DNA of 64,000 nt from Ottelia alismoides (GCA_037367405.1 JAZKJV010009324.1:1-64000), one strand, 5' to 3'; shown: positions 45,604 through 58,512, counted from the stretch's first letter. The notes: generated from the sequence alone by a model not told the origin. Translations and numbers: made by a program.

Positions 45604-45634
45604 TGTGGAGTATCCCCTTGGCGGTGCACTATAA
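45604..45634. other. Spacer with possible decayed tRNA-Asp primer site for element G
   Basis: On the - strand TGCACCGCCAAGGGGAT lies shortly after the G LTR end and partly matches TGGCGCCGTTGCCGGGGA, with a gap. If real, G is the 5' LTR of a truncated element rather than a solo LTR. It may instead belong to the element C interior. Confidence 0.25.
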
Positions 45635-48600
45635 TGATGACCGCAAAATCACCTCTTTAATTTGGTCATTTTATCGTAGCACAGGAGGCGATATTGGATC
45701 TATGTAGAATCAACCACACATTCGAATATGTGGCGATAAATTTTACTTGAAAAGCATACCAAGGTCGATACAGGGACACGAGCCTCCATGTCGATTAATT
45801 AGAAATTACTGATTAAAATGAGTGATTAAATTCATGACCTAGTTCTCCCAATGCGGAAAGAATGAAGAGATATCATCAAATGAGGCAAAACATGATGCAT
45901 AAAATAATGCAAAAATAATCATGCAATAATCATATAATGCGTGTTTATAGAATGATGAAGAACATCATGCTATTTTTATTTTAATTCAATGCAAAATGAA
46001 TGTGATATAGTATGCAATGAAATGCAATTATGGGGTGAATAAACAATATGCAATCCTTTTTTGTTTTATGCAAGATAGATGCCTACATGATGCCATGCAA
46101 TGCAAAAAAATGATGCAAGCAAAATATACCATAAATTAGATTCATTGAACAATAAAAAGACATCCAATTTCAATGTCATTTGAATCACAAAAATAAATCA
46201 GAGATCGAATAATGGCATTGAAATGAGGAGTAATTGACAAATTAATCATTTAAAATTTAGCTCATTAAATAAAGTGTCAAATCAGTGAATAAAAACATGC
46301 CATCATGTAGAGGATGAGATTAGCAACACATTGAAACTGAAATAATTCAATTTGGAGATCATATGATCAAGATATTAATAAACAGAGCCTAGAGGCCTAA
46401 TGTACTAAAAATATAGAAATTAAAAGAGATAAAATATGCAAAAAAGGTACCTTGTTTGGGGCATATATGCAATATTGAAATGTTTGACAAGGGCTCCTTT
46501 GTAAATTTCTCAATCATGACACATGACGTACGCATGCTTAACCTGATTGTAATTATGGGAACTTGGTGGGGGTGGACTATAATTTGCCCAGCCCGCACAC
46601 GTGTGGCATGCGTACGGGCTCGGCTTGGGCGACGGGCGAGGGTCGGCTGCAAGTTCAGAGGTTACATGGCATGGCTGACGTTTCCGAAATAGCCGATGTT
46701 AAATATATGTCGTGGATTATCGTTCACTTAAAAAAATGTCTCGTTTTGTTGTAGGCGGGCAATCAGAATCGATCAAGAAATAACCACATAAAATTTTAGT
46801 CAATTTTTAATCACGTGGTTTTATGTTTATTTTACTTGGGCAAGTCTCAAGGTCGAATTACAAGGAGGCAAAGGAATAACCTAGAATTTTGTTTATCAAA
46901 GTTCGTGCATGGTTTTTGAGGCGATCTTTTTTTGTATTTTTTATGCAATTAGGGATGCAAAATGCAATTTTGGCCTATTTTAGGGACTAAAATGTAAATA
47001 TCGATCGAACGATGTCCAAAAAATATGAAACTTGGCCAAGATAATAAATATGATGAAATGAATGCACTGTAAAGTTTTTGGAATTTTTATATAAGATGAA
47101 TTTTTTATGATTTTTTAAATGCAAACAAAGTGAATTTCAATATTTAATTGTAATAAATATTAAACCTAATTATTTTCAAGGGATTAAATTATCCAAGATC
47201 TATCACTAGGTGATGGATCTCAGAAAAATCCTAAACCTCGAAAATGTGAAATTTAATACCTATTAAAAATTAAATATTGAAATATGCTAAATAATTCTTA
47301 CAAGGCAAACCACGCATGCAAATGCAATTCCTTTTAGGCACAATGTTAAACACAATTAATTCTACAATCCCTGATTTTTCGATAATTTTTAAAGCAATGA
47401 TTAATTAATTATAAAAATCAGAGCATAAACAGGTAAAATATGCAATTTTCCACAAAAAGATTAATTATTAATTAACCATAAGTCGCAAAAATGTCCACAA
47501 TATGTCAGGCTGTAGAGAATTAAGTGATGAACAAATGCTATTTTTGGATAATAAAATAATGCAACGTAGAGGTCCAAAACAATAGTGGAACACTGGGGTA
47601 ACAGTGCATTATTACAATAAGTTCAAAATAAAATAAAATGCAAAGGAGGGCTATATTATAATTACCGATAAGTACAGGGGGCTTGGTGGCAGAACTAGTG
47701 TGCAATTAGGAATAAATCTGGGGGTATTGTTGCAAATTTCCCATGCGGTCACGTGCCAAACACGTGACCCGTGGGATGGATGACGTTCTCCCCCAACGCA
47801 CGTGCCTCGCATGTTCGTGGAGAGCCTCGGGCCTCATGCCCGGTCGACCAGGCGGACTGGGTAACGCGGAGGGCAGTAAGTGCGATGGACAGTGGAGTTG
47901 ACGAAATGGCGGTGCTTGGCTCGTCGGTTGAAGTTGATGATGGTGGCCTGGAGATGAAGGTACATGACATCAGTTTGTTGGTGCCGTTTTGTCGAAGAAG
48001 ATGACGCCCGACACCAACCAGGAGATGTCGGCGATGCTCGCCGGAGTTGGCGATGAAGCGGGTGTTGAGAAGAGGATGGCATGATGCGGTCTAACGAAGA
48101 GCTTCTGAAGTCGATGAAGATGATGCCTGGCAGTGGAGCTAAACATCGTTGATGAAGAAGATGTCGATGGTAGGTCGGAGCGAGGGTGGAAGGATCGTGG
48201 GCTCGACGGAGTTACTACCGGAGCAGAGCAGGGCCTGGTGGTGGCTTTTTGCAACGAGGGGAGACCTCGGACCTCGCCGGAGGGAGATGATGAGGGAGTG
48301 GCGCTGTCACCGCCACTCCTCAATCTTGATGGCTTATCGGCAGATGTTGGGTGTTGAGGGTGCAACGGTTCTTAAATAGGATCGAGGACGGGGACTGAAT
48401 ATGGAAGGGAGTTGTCGGGGATTTGGCAAGATTTGATTTGGAGAAGATCGAGGATTTGGGAAAGGCGGCGGCTGGCGAGGAATTCACGGTGAGGCAATGC
48501 GATATTCGCGGTGAGGCGGCAGTGGTGAGATTTGGGGGCACCGTCGCCTGCTTTGGAAAGGGGAGGAAGATGACACACAGTGGTCGTCCGATCGGCCGAG

Positions 48601-49798
48601 ATCGGAGGACCGTGATCTTGTTACGTGGCGCCAAGAGGAGTCCGTGCGGAACACGTGTGTGGCACATGCGTGGGAGGCATGTGCGCCGCACGTGCGGGCC
48701 TTTTATATTTTTTAGTAAAAACAAAAAAATAAATCCTTCAAAAATGGCTGACACGTGGCGGCTACAGGAGCGGCCACGTGTCAGCTCCACAAAAATCAGA
48801 AATTAAATAGAAAGGGAAATTCGAAATAAATAGCAAACAACCTCGGATCGAAAAAATTTTTTCACGAAAGTTGCTCGTCTTGATGAGATCTACAACTTTC
48901 AAACAATATCGATCATTTGTACAAAGTGATATTTTTGGGGTATCCCATGTACATAGAATACCTTGATTTTTGGGTTTTATAATTTTTTTATTTTTAAACG
49001 AGATAAAAATTCAGAAAAATATGGTAAAATCAAAGATAAATATTTATACATTAATCTTTTTTTTATTAATTAAGAAAAAGAAGAAATAAAATAAAACACG
49101 AAAAGGACCAATTTTGTACTTACAATTAGTGAAGACTTGGACTCGGTTGTTTCTTTGATTTCAAGCTCAGTTTGGATTAGGATTTTTACACATTTTAATA
49201 ATACTTTTATCAAAGAAGACAAATGAAAAAGAAATAAAATAAAATAGGTTAATTATGTACATATAATATTAGGTCAAAAATCGCTAAAATACAAAATGTA
49301 CAAAAGAAGCCCAAAACCCAACTTTCACATACGAGCTCCGATTCACTTGAACTTGGTCTTGTTTTGAAGATAATTGAATGTACATTAGTTCAAAAGTGAG
49401 TAGGATCAAAACGACTATTGAATTAAGAAGATATGAGGGTTTTAGTTCGGGAATCCTAGAACTAGGGTTTGGGTTTTTGGTCCACTTATTTGGGTTAGTG
49501 ATTTTTTTTTGTATTTTCCATTTATTCTTGTTAGTGATATGTACATAGTGGAGGTGGTTTTGGGTCATTCGAAGTTGCATGAATTAGTTAAAAATTGGGG
49601 AAGTTAGGCTATTTAGAGGTCAATTTTGGGTTGGATTTTTGGCTTCTTATTTTGTGCAGAAATGAGTGATAAAATGCAATTCTTATGAAAAGCATGCATG
49701 AATGCTAATTATGCAGAATAAATGCATAAATGCCAATGATTTTGAGGGATTTGAGCTTAATTAATGAGATTTAGAGTGATGAATCTGAGATTCATCAA
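45635..49798 (-). repeat. Element G: Athila-like LTR (about 4.2 kb), solo or from a truncated element
   Basis: The - strand start has perfect 9-bp inverted arms TGATGAATC/GATTCATCA at the 49798 end. The other end, TGATGACCGCAAAATC at 45635, matches the inner LTR ends of I (TGATGAATCGAAATTTATC at 62306). Shared segments are TACCAAGGTCGATACAGGG (45759) and AAGTTGCTCGTCTTGATGAG (48861), both also in I. The 5-bp flanks tataa and atggc do not match, so no TSD supports a simple solo LTR. The core (46560-48785) is GC-rich with eight CACGTG sites. It interrupts the H LTR. Frames such as 47970-48365 and 48320-48790 are not supported. Confidence 0.7.
48747..48785. promoter_or_regulatory. Perfect inverted pair of G-box/ABRE-like sites in the G LTR
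   Basis: Arms GCTGACACGTGGC (48747-48759) and GCCACGTGTCAGC (48773-48785) are exact inverted repeats around a 13-nt loop. Each holds ACACGTGGC, the core recognised by plant bZIP factors. Six more CACGTG sites lie upstream (46598, 47750, 47761, 47799, 48652, 48689). Regulatory function is inferred. Confidence 0.5.
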
Positions 49799-50866
49799 TG
49801 GCCTCCGATCTTCATCGTTGCTTCCATTCCACCAAACCTCCTAGAGTGGATCCGAGGCTGGAGCATGATGTGGGCCATCTAATCAAGATGATCGGACGGT
49901 AACTATAGCTCATGGCTCGACCAGCTTCTTCCTTGAGCACGACAGTGAAGGTGGGGCTCTGAAGAGCCCCCTTGAGCTCCTCTACCATCGTATTCAAGAG
50001 CGGATGGTTGAGAAAGCTTGCAGGAAAGGTGACGAAGATGTTGGATGGGGGAGGGATCTACGGAGCTGGCTGAAGTGACGAGGCGATGCTCCTTCGCTAG
50101 TGTACAGATTCTAGAACGGAGTAAAGGTGTTAGATTGAACCTTTGAAGAGTTGACATGCAAGGGGTTATATGTTGTATAGATGAAGCAATGTGGATGGTG
50201 TGGTGGGCTATCAGTGGAGCAGGCAGAGCCTGGAGTTGGATCACCTCCGCCTCTGGAGGAGGACATGGCCTGGAATCGAGGGGGTTTGTAGAGGAAGGAG
50301 GGGGTGGTCAGACCAGTTGGCAAGGATGGTGAAGTTCGAGGTGCCGGGAATTAGATGGGGGGCAGTGTATGCGCGTCTAAATAAAAGGGATAAACCAAAA
50401 GAAAAAGAAGGAGGGAAGCATATACTTGATTAGAGAAGACAAGCGGATGGAGGATGGACATGGGCTAAGCGGCAATGGCTGCTCGGGTTATCACTCGACA
50501 AGGGAAACCGATCCTTAGAGCTCGAACGATCGTGTAACAGCCGTGACTTGGTCGACTGACCAAGGGCCGACACCTGAGCAGTAAGCCATCATTGCTCCTT
50601 GATCCACTACTCCTTTGTCACAAGAGGAGGGAGTGGAGCTAGGTTGTTAAATAAATATTTACAATAATTAATTTACTTTTTTTTGGAATTATTAAAAAGA
50701 AAAAAAATAAAGAAAATGAAAGGGAGTTATTTTTATACAGTAATTAAGTTATTTACAGAAAGAGGGTTAAATGATAATTAAGATGAATTATTGATGATTC
50801 TTATTATTTTATAAAAGCTTGACAGATAATAAGAAGATATAGTGATGATAAATCAGAGATTCATCA
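49799..50866 (-). repeat. Element H: 3' LTR remnant
   Basis: The - strand start, TGATGAATC...GATTTATCA at 50866, is preceded by a PPT (50867-50880). An AT-rich end (50640-50866) leads into a GC-rich core that is cut at 49798 by G. The rest of this LTR is displaced and was not located. Confidence 0.65.
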
Positions 50867-50880
50867 CCCCCTATACCTAA
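50867..50880 (-). other. Polypurine tract of element H
   Basis: The - strand reads TTAGGTATAGGGGG directly before the LTR start. Confidence 0.7.
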
Positions 50881-51577
50881 ACTATGATCATCCTCGAGCA
50901 TCTAAAGAATGAAGGAGTCATATTAACCCCTTATATTACATGTGAATTTTCAAGGCTTAATCCATCAAGGACTCATGACTTGAGTGAACCTAAAATTCTG
51001 GGCTCAATCAAGCTCTAGTCAAAAGGAATCCAACTTCTCTAATCATCAGACTCTCTATTTGTACATATAATATAAGGATATGATAATTAGTGTATTGTAA
51101 TCATGAGAGTCGAGTCGAGATGTCACCCAAGGTCCTAATCTTGGAGTCTCTCCTCTAGACCGAATCCTCAACACTAGGGAATAAGTCATTTCTTGCATTC
51201 AATCCACCTTCTCATTAGTTTGTAGACTAGAAATTGTAGATGGAAGGCTAGCTGATGGAGGGCATAGGATTGTACCATTCTTCTCTCCCTCATACTGGAA
51301 CAAGGATCCTATCGAGTGCCTTATTACTCAACACAGATATTTTTTTGTTAATCAGTGTATCCATCAAGATTTGTTGAGTCGTCTCTACTTGTTTTCTTGG
51401 GAGTACACTGTGGTGTGTCTTCTTTAAGTATCTAATATACTTACACTCAAACTTGTATCGCTTACGATGTAGAGCCCTTTCGAGGTACTAGCCCGACCCT
51501 TTTGGCCTAAGTAGGTTTGGTCCACGTGGACACTTTTAAATGGTTGGGAGTGCTCGCCTTTGATGTAAGCTCTTTGT

Positions 51578-51733
51578 GATTGCCTTTATAATGAGAAAGC
51601 TTTTCCCCCAATATTTATTTCTTTTCTTTTGGCTAGCCAATTCTTTTACCAAGTTGATTGCCTTTATAATGAGAAAGCTTTTCCCCCAATATTTATTTCT
51701 TTTCTTTTGGCTAGCCAATTCTTTTACCAAGTT
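51578..51733. repeat. Perfect 2 x 78-bp tandem duplication in element H
   Basis: Units start at 51578 and 51656 (both GATTGCCTTTATAATGAG) and appear identical over 78 bp. Element I has one diverged copy at the matching place (about 57776-57850). Confidence 0.9.
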
Positions 51734-52630
51734 GGCATTCACTGATCAATAATTTATTTAGTTTCATTACACCATGGCATATAAGTCAGTATCAAAACAT
51801 AGCATGAGAACTTGTTCACATACTGACTAGGGTTTTGCTTACACTCATGTTTTATAAAGATTTCATCAACTTTATCCCATCCTTGAGCATCATCAAATCA
51901 GATCTAGACTTAATCTCCAGTCCCAGTCCCTCAAGTGAAATCTTAACTCGTCTCATCATTCATGCAGTTATGAAAGCGATGTGCTGGTCATATTCTTAGA
52001 AGGTAGAGATTAAGAGTGCAATATACCGTTCATATCTTTAAAACTAGGGAAGTGTGTATTATTAATTCTCAAACCCTAATGACTAAGACTGGTTATCTCA
52101 GATCTCAAGATCTTGAAAACCAAGTGTTCTCAAATCCTTAAGCCTTCAGTGATAGTGAATGTGTCAGAAATACACCAACTCAAAAGTAACTGTTATTTTT
52201 GTGATTTTTGATTTTTGGGAATTTTTATGGATTTTTTTGGCTTCTTTAGAGATACAATGACTAGTCTAAGCTCATATGACTAGTTGCATCTACTTCCAGT
52301 CAATATGGTTGTATGTACAGACCGTCAGACAACTACCCTTATTGCTTCATTTTTGAAAGAATTTTGAAAATATTTTCCAGAACATGTCACATAATATATA
52401 TTTTTCAAAACATTTCTCAAACGATTTCAAAATGATTCAAATCCCATTTTTCAAACCATTGTCAAATATTTTTCAAAATAGTGTCACACAATTTTGAAAA
52501 ATTTTCAAAGCTTTTATAAACACTTTTATGAAAATTAGTTCATAAATAATATACCATAGCCCCAAAAAAGTTTAAAAATTTTCAAAATATGAGTTATGGA
52601 TAAAGTATATATGAAGTATATATGGTACAC

Positions 52631-52958
52631 TCTCCTATATTTAACTTTTTCTATGTACTCATAGTACAAAGTGATGTGAAGCCATAGCTCATGCTAAAAT
52701 ATAGAAGAGCATGTGATAACTGACTCGGGAGGACCCCCTATAATTAGGTTAAGATTAACCTAAGTATAACAAGATGACTACATAAAGGGATCAAATGAGT
52801 GGAGAAGAGCGGTGACAGGGGCTCGGGCTCCCCATATACTTAGGATGAGAAGAGCCTATGTATAAAGACATGCAATGAGGATGAAGGGACCTGAGGTGAA
52901 TACTCAGAGAATGTACAAGGTTCCCTCTATACTTAGGTTGAAGCGTAGCCTAAGTATC
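52631..52958 (-). repeat. Array of four PPT-like hairpin modules (element H)
   Basis: Modules at 52631-52704 (long form, nearest the 3' LTR), 52733-52769, 52828-52864 and 52923-52958. In - sense the best preserved is ATACTTAGGC...CCTAAGTATAGAGGG. The long form has lost its G-run. Confidence 0.75.
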
Positions 52959-53921
52959 TAGATGAGGAACCAAGGATGGGGAACTGAGGTATTAGTTACA
53001 GTTTGAGGGGGAGTGGATTTACAAAGATGTTGAATCTCCGGTGATGATTGAATCTACGGAGATGAGGATGGAGAAATTAGGGTTACGAGAGGGTTTGGTG
53101 AAAAACACATTCAAGCTCAACCAAACAAACAATGTACCCTTGATTTCACCAACTTCACACATGAAGACTAAGGAGTGCTGGTCATTTATCTTCTCAGTTT
53201 TATTGGTGATCATCCAAATTTAAAGTCCATTATACAGGGCTTAATGATAGGTTTTGGGCACTATCTTAGGGATGTGTTCTCATCTCTTAATATGCAATCA
53301 GATCCTATGTACGATGCATGTATTGCTCTCCCATAATACAAGGTGATTTTTACTCTATTTTATTTTTATAGACTTGCATTAACAATCCCAATTTTATGCT
53401 TTAGGCTATCACTGTATTAAGGTAAGCATAATACATGCAACCATTGTCTAATGGCCACTCCCAATTCCATATATATCCTAAGTGATAAATCAAAGATCGA
53501 GAAAAGATGATGCCTTCAAGAAAATCATGATGCATGCTTGAGAGAAAGTTTTTGCAGTGCCTCGAGCATTCTCCTTGCACGTGCAAGTCTGGAATTAAAA
53601 TTTACTCTATATGCATGCAAGTCAAGGAAACCACACCCTAAAAAAGATATTGTTAGCGGGAAGAATTTGAGTTCATTTTAACTAATCGATCGATGTTTAT
53701 GTACGCCTCCATCAATCAGAGAAGATGAAGTGAATCTCCTCGATTTTTATTGGTGTGTCCTAATCTACGAAAAAGCACATGTGAAAAATGAAGTATGGTC
53801 AGAGAGTCGCATGCCTAACCTAGGTTCTAACACTCAAGTGATGCCCTATCAGGACTAGGGTGAAACAAGCTCCACACAACACATGCAATGTCTAGGTCCA
53901 TGTACACATGCGAGCCCTTAA

Positions 53922-56900
53922 TGAACAAAAAATTCATCTCTTCAAAAGTTGGAAATTGTGGTATAAGAGGTGAAAAGTGATTCATCAAAAACCAAAATCT
54001 TTGAATGTTGTGGAATATTTTTACTCGATAATTCTACCAAGGTCGAACACAGGGAACACTGATTTTTAGTTGCACAATTTCAAATTAAATTCAATAATTA
54101 ATTTAGTGCTATGTTAATATCTATGTTAAGAACTAAAAATGAAATAAAGGAAATAATGCGATGAAAATGCAATGCAATGTGAGAGCACGTGATCTGTGAT
54201 TTTATTTAATCTTAATACAATAAATATAATCAATATCCTCAAGAGTTAACCACATATCAAAAGATATTAAATCCAGAAATATTCACAATCGAATTCCAGA
54301 TGCATGAAAGATTGTAAATAGATATATGATCAATCCTGTAATTTAAGGAGATCCCAAATAATCCTCAAATTAAGACGATTATCTCAAAATTCTCTCTAAT
54401 TTAATCCTTAAGTAAAAGAGTTTAATTACATAAAACATGGAGAATTAAATTAAATCTATCCCAATTATGCCCATACAAAGTTTAGTTACTCGAAGAACAA
54501 GATCATCTATCAAAAGAGAATGAATCCAATAAAATTTCTTCTTAATTGAGTCCCCTGCAAATATTAAATCCTCAAAGAATGATCTACAATAATCATAAGA
54601 GTATTAATCAAATTAAAATCTCCAATTGAATCCCAACAAAATAGATAATCAATTTCCATAAGATAAAATAGCACAAAAATATAATAATTCTTCCTGTATA
54701 TATCAGATTGAACCTCAGTTAATATTCATCAATAAAGAGTTCATGATTAGTTCATAAGATATATAAAATGAAAGAGTGCAGAATAAGCTTCAAAATGGCA
54801 TATTGTGCGTAGAAATTGGAATTCGAATGCAAAATATATGATAAAATAAATATGTAGGGGCTAAAATGTAATAAAAATAAGAATTTTTATTCATAGAGGC
54901 CTCTAGAGGGACTTATCTGAAATATGAAAAACCAGCAAGGGTTTTCGCATAATCTTTCAAAGGTACCACGTTCGTTGTGCGTGCTGCTTGCCGACAAGGT
55001 CTCTTTTGCAATTCCTGGCACCTTCATAGGTTTTCGTGCAATTATTCAAAGGGGCCATGTGCACCTCACATGCCCAGCTGGAGTGGGGGTGATGGTGATT
55101 TGATGAAATCGAGGTGGACTTTGGCACAAATACACCCACCCTACATGTCGCGTACGTGTAGGAGGTTTGGGGCACAAGCTTTGGAGCCGAGCCTGCACGT
55201 GGTGTGCGTCTGGAGGATCGACGACCCCGAGCCTCAAGGCATGGAGGAAGACTCATGAGGCATCGTAGTGGCATCTGAGTCGTTGGATCAAGGGAATGCC
55301 TTTGATCAACGGAGGTAGTTGCTCATCGAGGTAGAGGTAGCGACGATAAGGTGGTGGGTAGCCGAGGCGACGGAAGGTGGAACGGCTACTGCTGAGGAGT
55401 TCATCCTAGGAGTCGAGGCGAAGTTACACGGTGGAGTGGGGGTCGTTGGGTGTGCTGTTAGGCGATCTTGTCCGAGGGCAACACGTGCCCCGTGATGGAG
55501 GGAGATCGATGCGAAGCCGAGGAAAGGCACGAGTGGTGACATTAGTAAGAGATGAGGAAGATGATGATCGGGGAGCTCAAGGGTGGTGTGGAGGCATGGA
55601 ACTTGATGGCGGTAAAAGAAATCTAAGTGGTGAATGACGATCAGGGAAGAAGCAGAGAAACAGGAGAGAAGAGTAGGAAGAAGATGAAGGGTACGCATGG
55701 GGAAGTGCTCGGAAGGGAGCTCCATTTTAGCTCGAGTCACCGGCATGCGACGAGCTTGACTACATGGGAAACCTGCATTAATGAAGGGGGTCGCCCCTTC
55801 GGATCTTGCCATGTGCTTGTCACTACCCGATGTCACCGGCCTTGAGGGAGGAGGGCGGATAGCTCTCGAGGTGCTGGTGGATGCGATTATATAGGAGAAG
55901 GAGGTAGTCATTACGTGAGGAGGGAGGAGGCACAACATCCATGTAGCAGCTGCAGGCGACGGGGGTAGTGGGTGAAGGTTACGAGAGGCAGAGAAGCGAC
56001 CGACTGGAGAGGAGAGGGGTGATGGCATGTGCGGAGCATGTGCCATGGATTGAGGGGGTGTTGTGGGAGGGAGTTGTTGGTCATGTGTGAGGCACGTGCC
56101 TGGGAGGAGGTAGTTGACACGTGCTATGCACATGTGGGTGCGGAGAGAAGGGGTGGTGGGGCACACGTTCGAATCACTTGTAGAGAAGAGAGAGGAGAGG
56201 GGGCAGGCGTGGTCACGTGCAAAGCAGGTGACCCGGGGGAAGAGAGAGATAGAGAGAGAAAATGAAGAGAGAAGAAGGAGAAAGAGAGAGGAATAAAAAA
56301 TAAAAATAAAAAATAATAAAAAAAGTTAATAAAAATTAAAACAAGATTAAAATAAAATTTAAAATAAAATAATGGTTAAATAAAAGTAAAATAAAATATA
56401 AAAATTAAATAAAGATAAAAATCAATAAAACAAAGAAAAATTGGAAACAGATAGTAAATGAAGTAAAATCAAAAAGTGGTCAACAAAAAAGTTGCTTGTC
56501 TCGATGAGATCTACAACTTTCGTAAAGGACCCAAAATCAAAAGAGGTCAACTATACAAAAAGTATTTTTAGAAGTCTCTTATAGATAATAAAATAGTGAA
56601 TTTTTGTCATTTGTAATTTTTTGTATTTTTAATTTGATTTTTATTACTAGATTAATTTATACACAATATATACATCTAATTTTTATCAAATTTTTATAAG
56701 TTAGAAAATTGTAAAATGAAGTTAGCAAAGATAGAATAGGTACAAAATATACAAAGTCAGGTATTTTTTTATTTCTTTTAATTTTGTTCTTTTTATGGAA
56801 ATTAATTCTTAATGCTAAGTTAGTTGATTACTCAAAGAGTAAATGAGACAAAGAATTAGGTTAAAATCAACGATTTTTGTGCATAAAATGATAATCTCAA

Positions 56901-57061
56901 TCAAGTTCAAAAACATAAATTATTTATTTATAGAGTTTAACCCTAATTTCCTGCACAATTAGTGAATGTTAATTAATTAATTTTAATGGATTTAATTAGT
57001 GAATTATTAAAGGCATTTTACTAAAATATCCATATAGAGTAGATGAATCATGGATTCATTA
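53922..57061 (-). repeat. 3' LTR of element I (3140 bp)
   Basis: Inner end TAATGAATCC...GATTCATCT at 57061 (TG mutated to TA), outer end TGAACAAAAAATTC at 53922. It has an AT-rich part to 54950, a GC-rich core at 55000-56280 with CACGTG sites (about 55196, 55482, 56095, 56117, 56212), and a purine-rich, AT-rich remainder. The 286-codon frame at 55306-56166 is rejected as a gene (see rejected list). Confidence 0.85.
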
Positions 57062-57075
57062 CACACCTATACTTA
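57062..57075 (-). other. Polypurine tract of element I (partly decayed)
   Basis: The - strand reads TTAAGTATAGGTGTG directly before the LTR. One T interrupts the G-run. Confidence 0.6.
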
Positions 57076-58512
57076 ACTCTTTGCTTGTCCCCAAGCAAAT
57101 TTTAACGAGTTAGAAGGTTGAATCCTTGACTGTGCATGCACGAATTTCAAGATTTGTCTTAAGAATCCTGGGTTTTAATGGTCCTGAAATTCTAAGCTCA
57201 ATCCAGGCTCTAGTCAAAAGGAATCCAACTTCTCTAATTATCAGACTCTCTATTTGTACATATAGCATAAGAGTTATGACATTAAGTGTGTACTACAATC
57301 ATGAGAGTTGAGTCGAAATGTCACTCAAAGTCTTGATCCAAGAGACTCTCCTCAAGACCTAGTCCTCAACACTAGGGAATAAGTCAATTCTTGCATTTAA
57401 TTCACCATTTTAGTAGTTTGTTAGACTTGAAAGTGTAGATGGAAGGCCGGTTGATGGAGGTTTTAGGTTTGTATTATTTTCTTCTCTTCCTCACATTGGA
57501 ACAAGGATCCTCTCGAGTGCCTTATTACTCAACACATGTATTTTTGGTCGTTGGCTAGTGTGTACGTCAAAAGTTGTTGAGTCATTTGTACTTGTTTTCC
57601 TGGGAGTGCATCTGCGTGTGTCTTCTTTAAGTATCTAATATACTTACACCCAGACTTGTATCGCTTATGATGCAGAGCCCTTTTTTATGTTCTAGCCTGA
57701 CTCATGGTCCTAATTAGATTTGGTCCAAATGGACACTTTGAAATGGTTGGGAATGCTTGTCTTTGATTAAAGCTCTTTGAAATTGACATGTAATTGAGAG
57801 ATATTTTTCATTCAATTTTTTTGGATAGCTCCACTTCTTTTACCAAGAGTTGGCCCAAACTGATCAACAAATTATTATGTTTCATCACACCCTAACACAT
57901 AGGTCAGTATCAAGAGACATCATATGAACATGTTCACATACTGGTAGGGTTTGCTGACACTCAAGTTTCATGAAGCTTTCATCAACTTTATCCCATCCTC
58001 GAGTATCATAAAATCAGGTCTAGACTCAAATCTCAAGTCCCAATCCCTCAAGTGAAATATCTACTAATCTCATCAATCATGCAGTTGTGTAGGTGATGTG
58101 TTGATCATATTCTTAAAAGTAGATATTAAGCGCACAATATATCACTCACATCATTCAAACTAGGAAAGTGTCGATTATTAAGTCTCAAACCCTAATGACT
58201 AAGGCCAATCAACTCTGAATCAAAGGACATTAGAAACCCGAGTTTCTTTCATTCTACAAGTCTTGAGTCATAGTGAAAATTTCAGGGATAAAACCTTAAC
58301 TTTTTTAGAAAAAAGGTTTTTTTATTGATTTTTTATTTTTTGTGTTTTTTATACCCCCTAAATTTTATAAAAAAGATTTTTTTTCCAATACATGTATTAT
58401 TTACACAAAAAATATAGTAAAGTATACAAAATATATACAACTTGTATCTATACCCAAATTTTGATGTAAAACAAGTAACGCACGAGTTATGGATAAAGTA
58501 TATATAATATAT
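57076..58512 (-). other. 3' noncoding interior of element I
   Basis: Similar along its length to 50881-52630 of H, yet with no open frame shared by the two. It may hold packaging or termination signals; nothing more can be said from sequence. Confidence 0.45.

Larger units (their letters stand above)
50881..53921 (-). mobile_element. Element H interior (Athila-like), interrupted by element I
   Basis: It is colinear with the I interior (57076 on). Shared blocks include GGAACAAGGATCCT and GAGTGCCTTATTACTCAACAC (51298 and 57498), and GTATCTAATATACTTACAC (51427 and 57628). Next come four hairpin modules and a leader-like part. No coding domain was recognised. It stops at 53921 where I begins; the remainder should lie right of the window. 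The sequence just left of I is cctta, the predicted TSD. Confidence 0.7.

Noticed and set aside
47970..48806. Overlapping open frames on both strands (131, 156 and 127 codons)
   Set aside because: GC-rich DNA has few stops by chance. The frames overlap on both strands, lack domains and sit in LTR G.
55306..56166. 286-codon open frame on the - strand, the second-longest in the window
   Set aside because: It lies in the GC-rich core of the element I LTR. In the other LTR the same DNA has a one-base length difference (near the region matching 55500), which moves the frame. The translation is low-complexity (Pro, Ser, His, Thr) with no domain.
56240..56330. GA-rich run considered as a regulatory GAGA element
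   Set aside because: Simple purine-rich sequence at the edge of the LTR GC core, with no matching organisation in the other LTRs.
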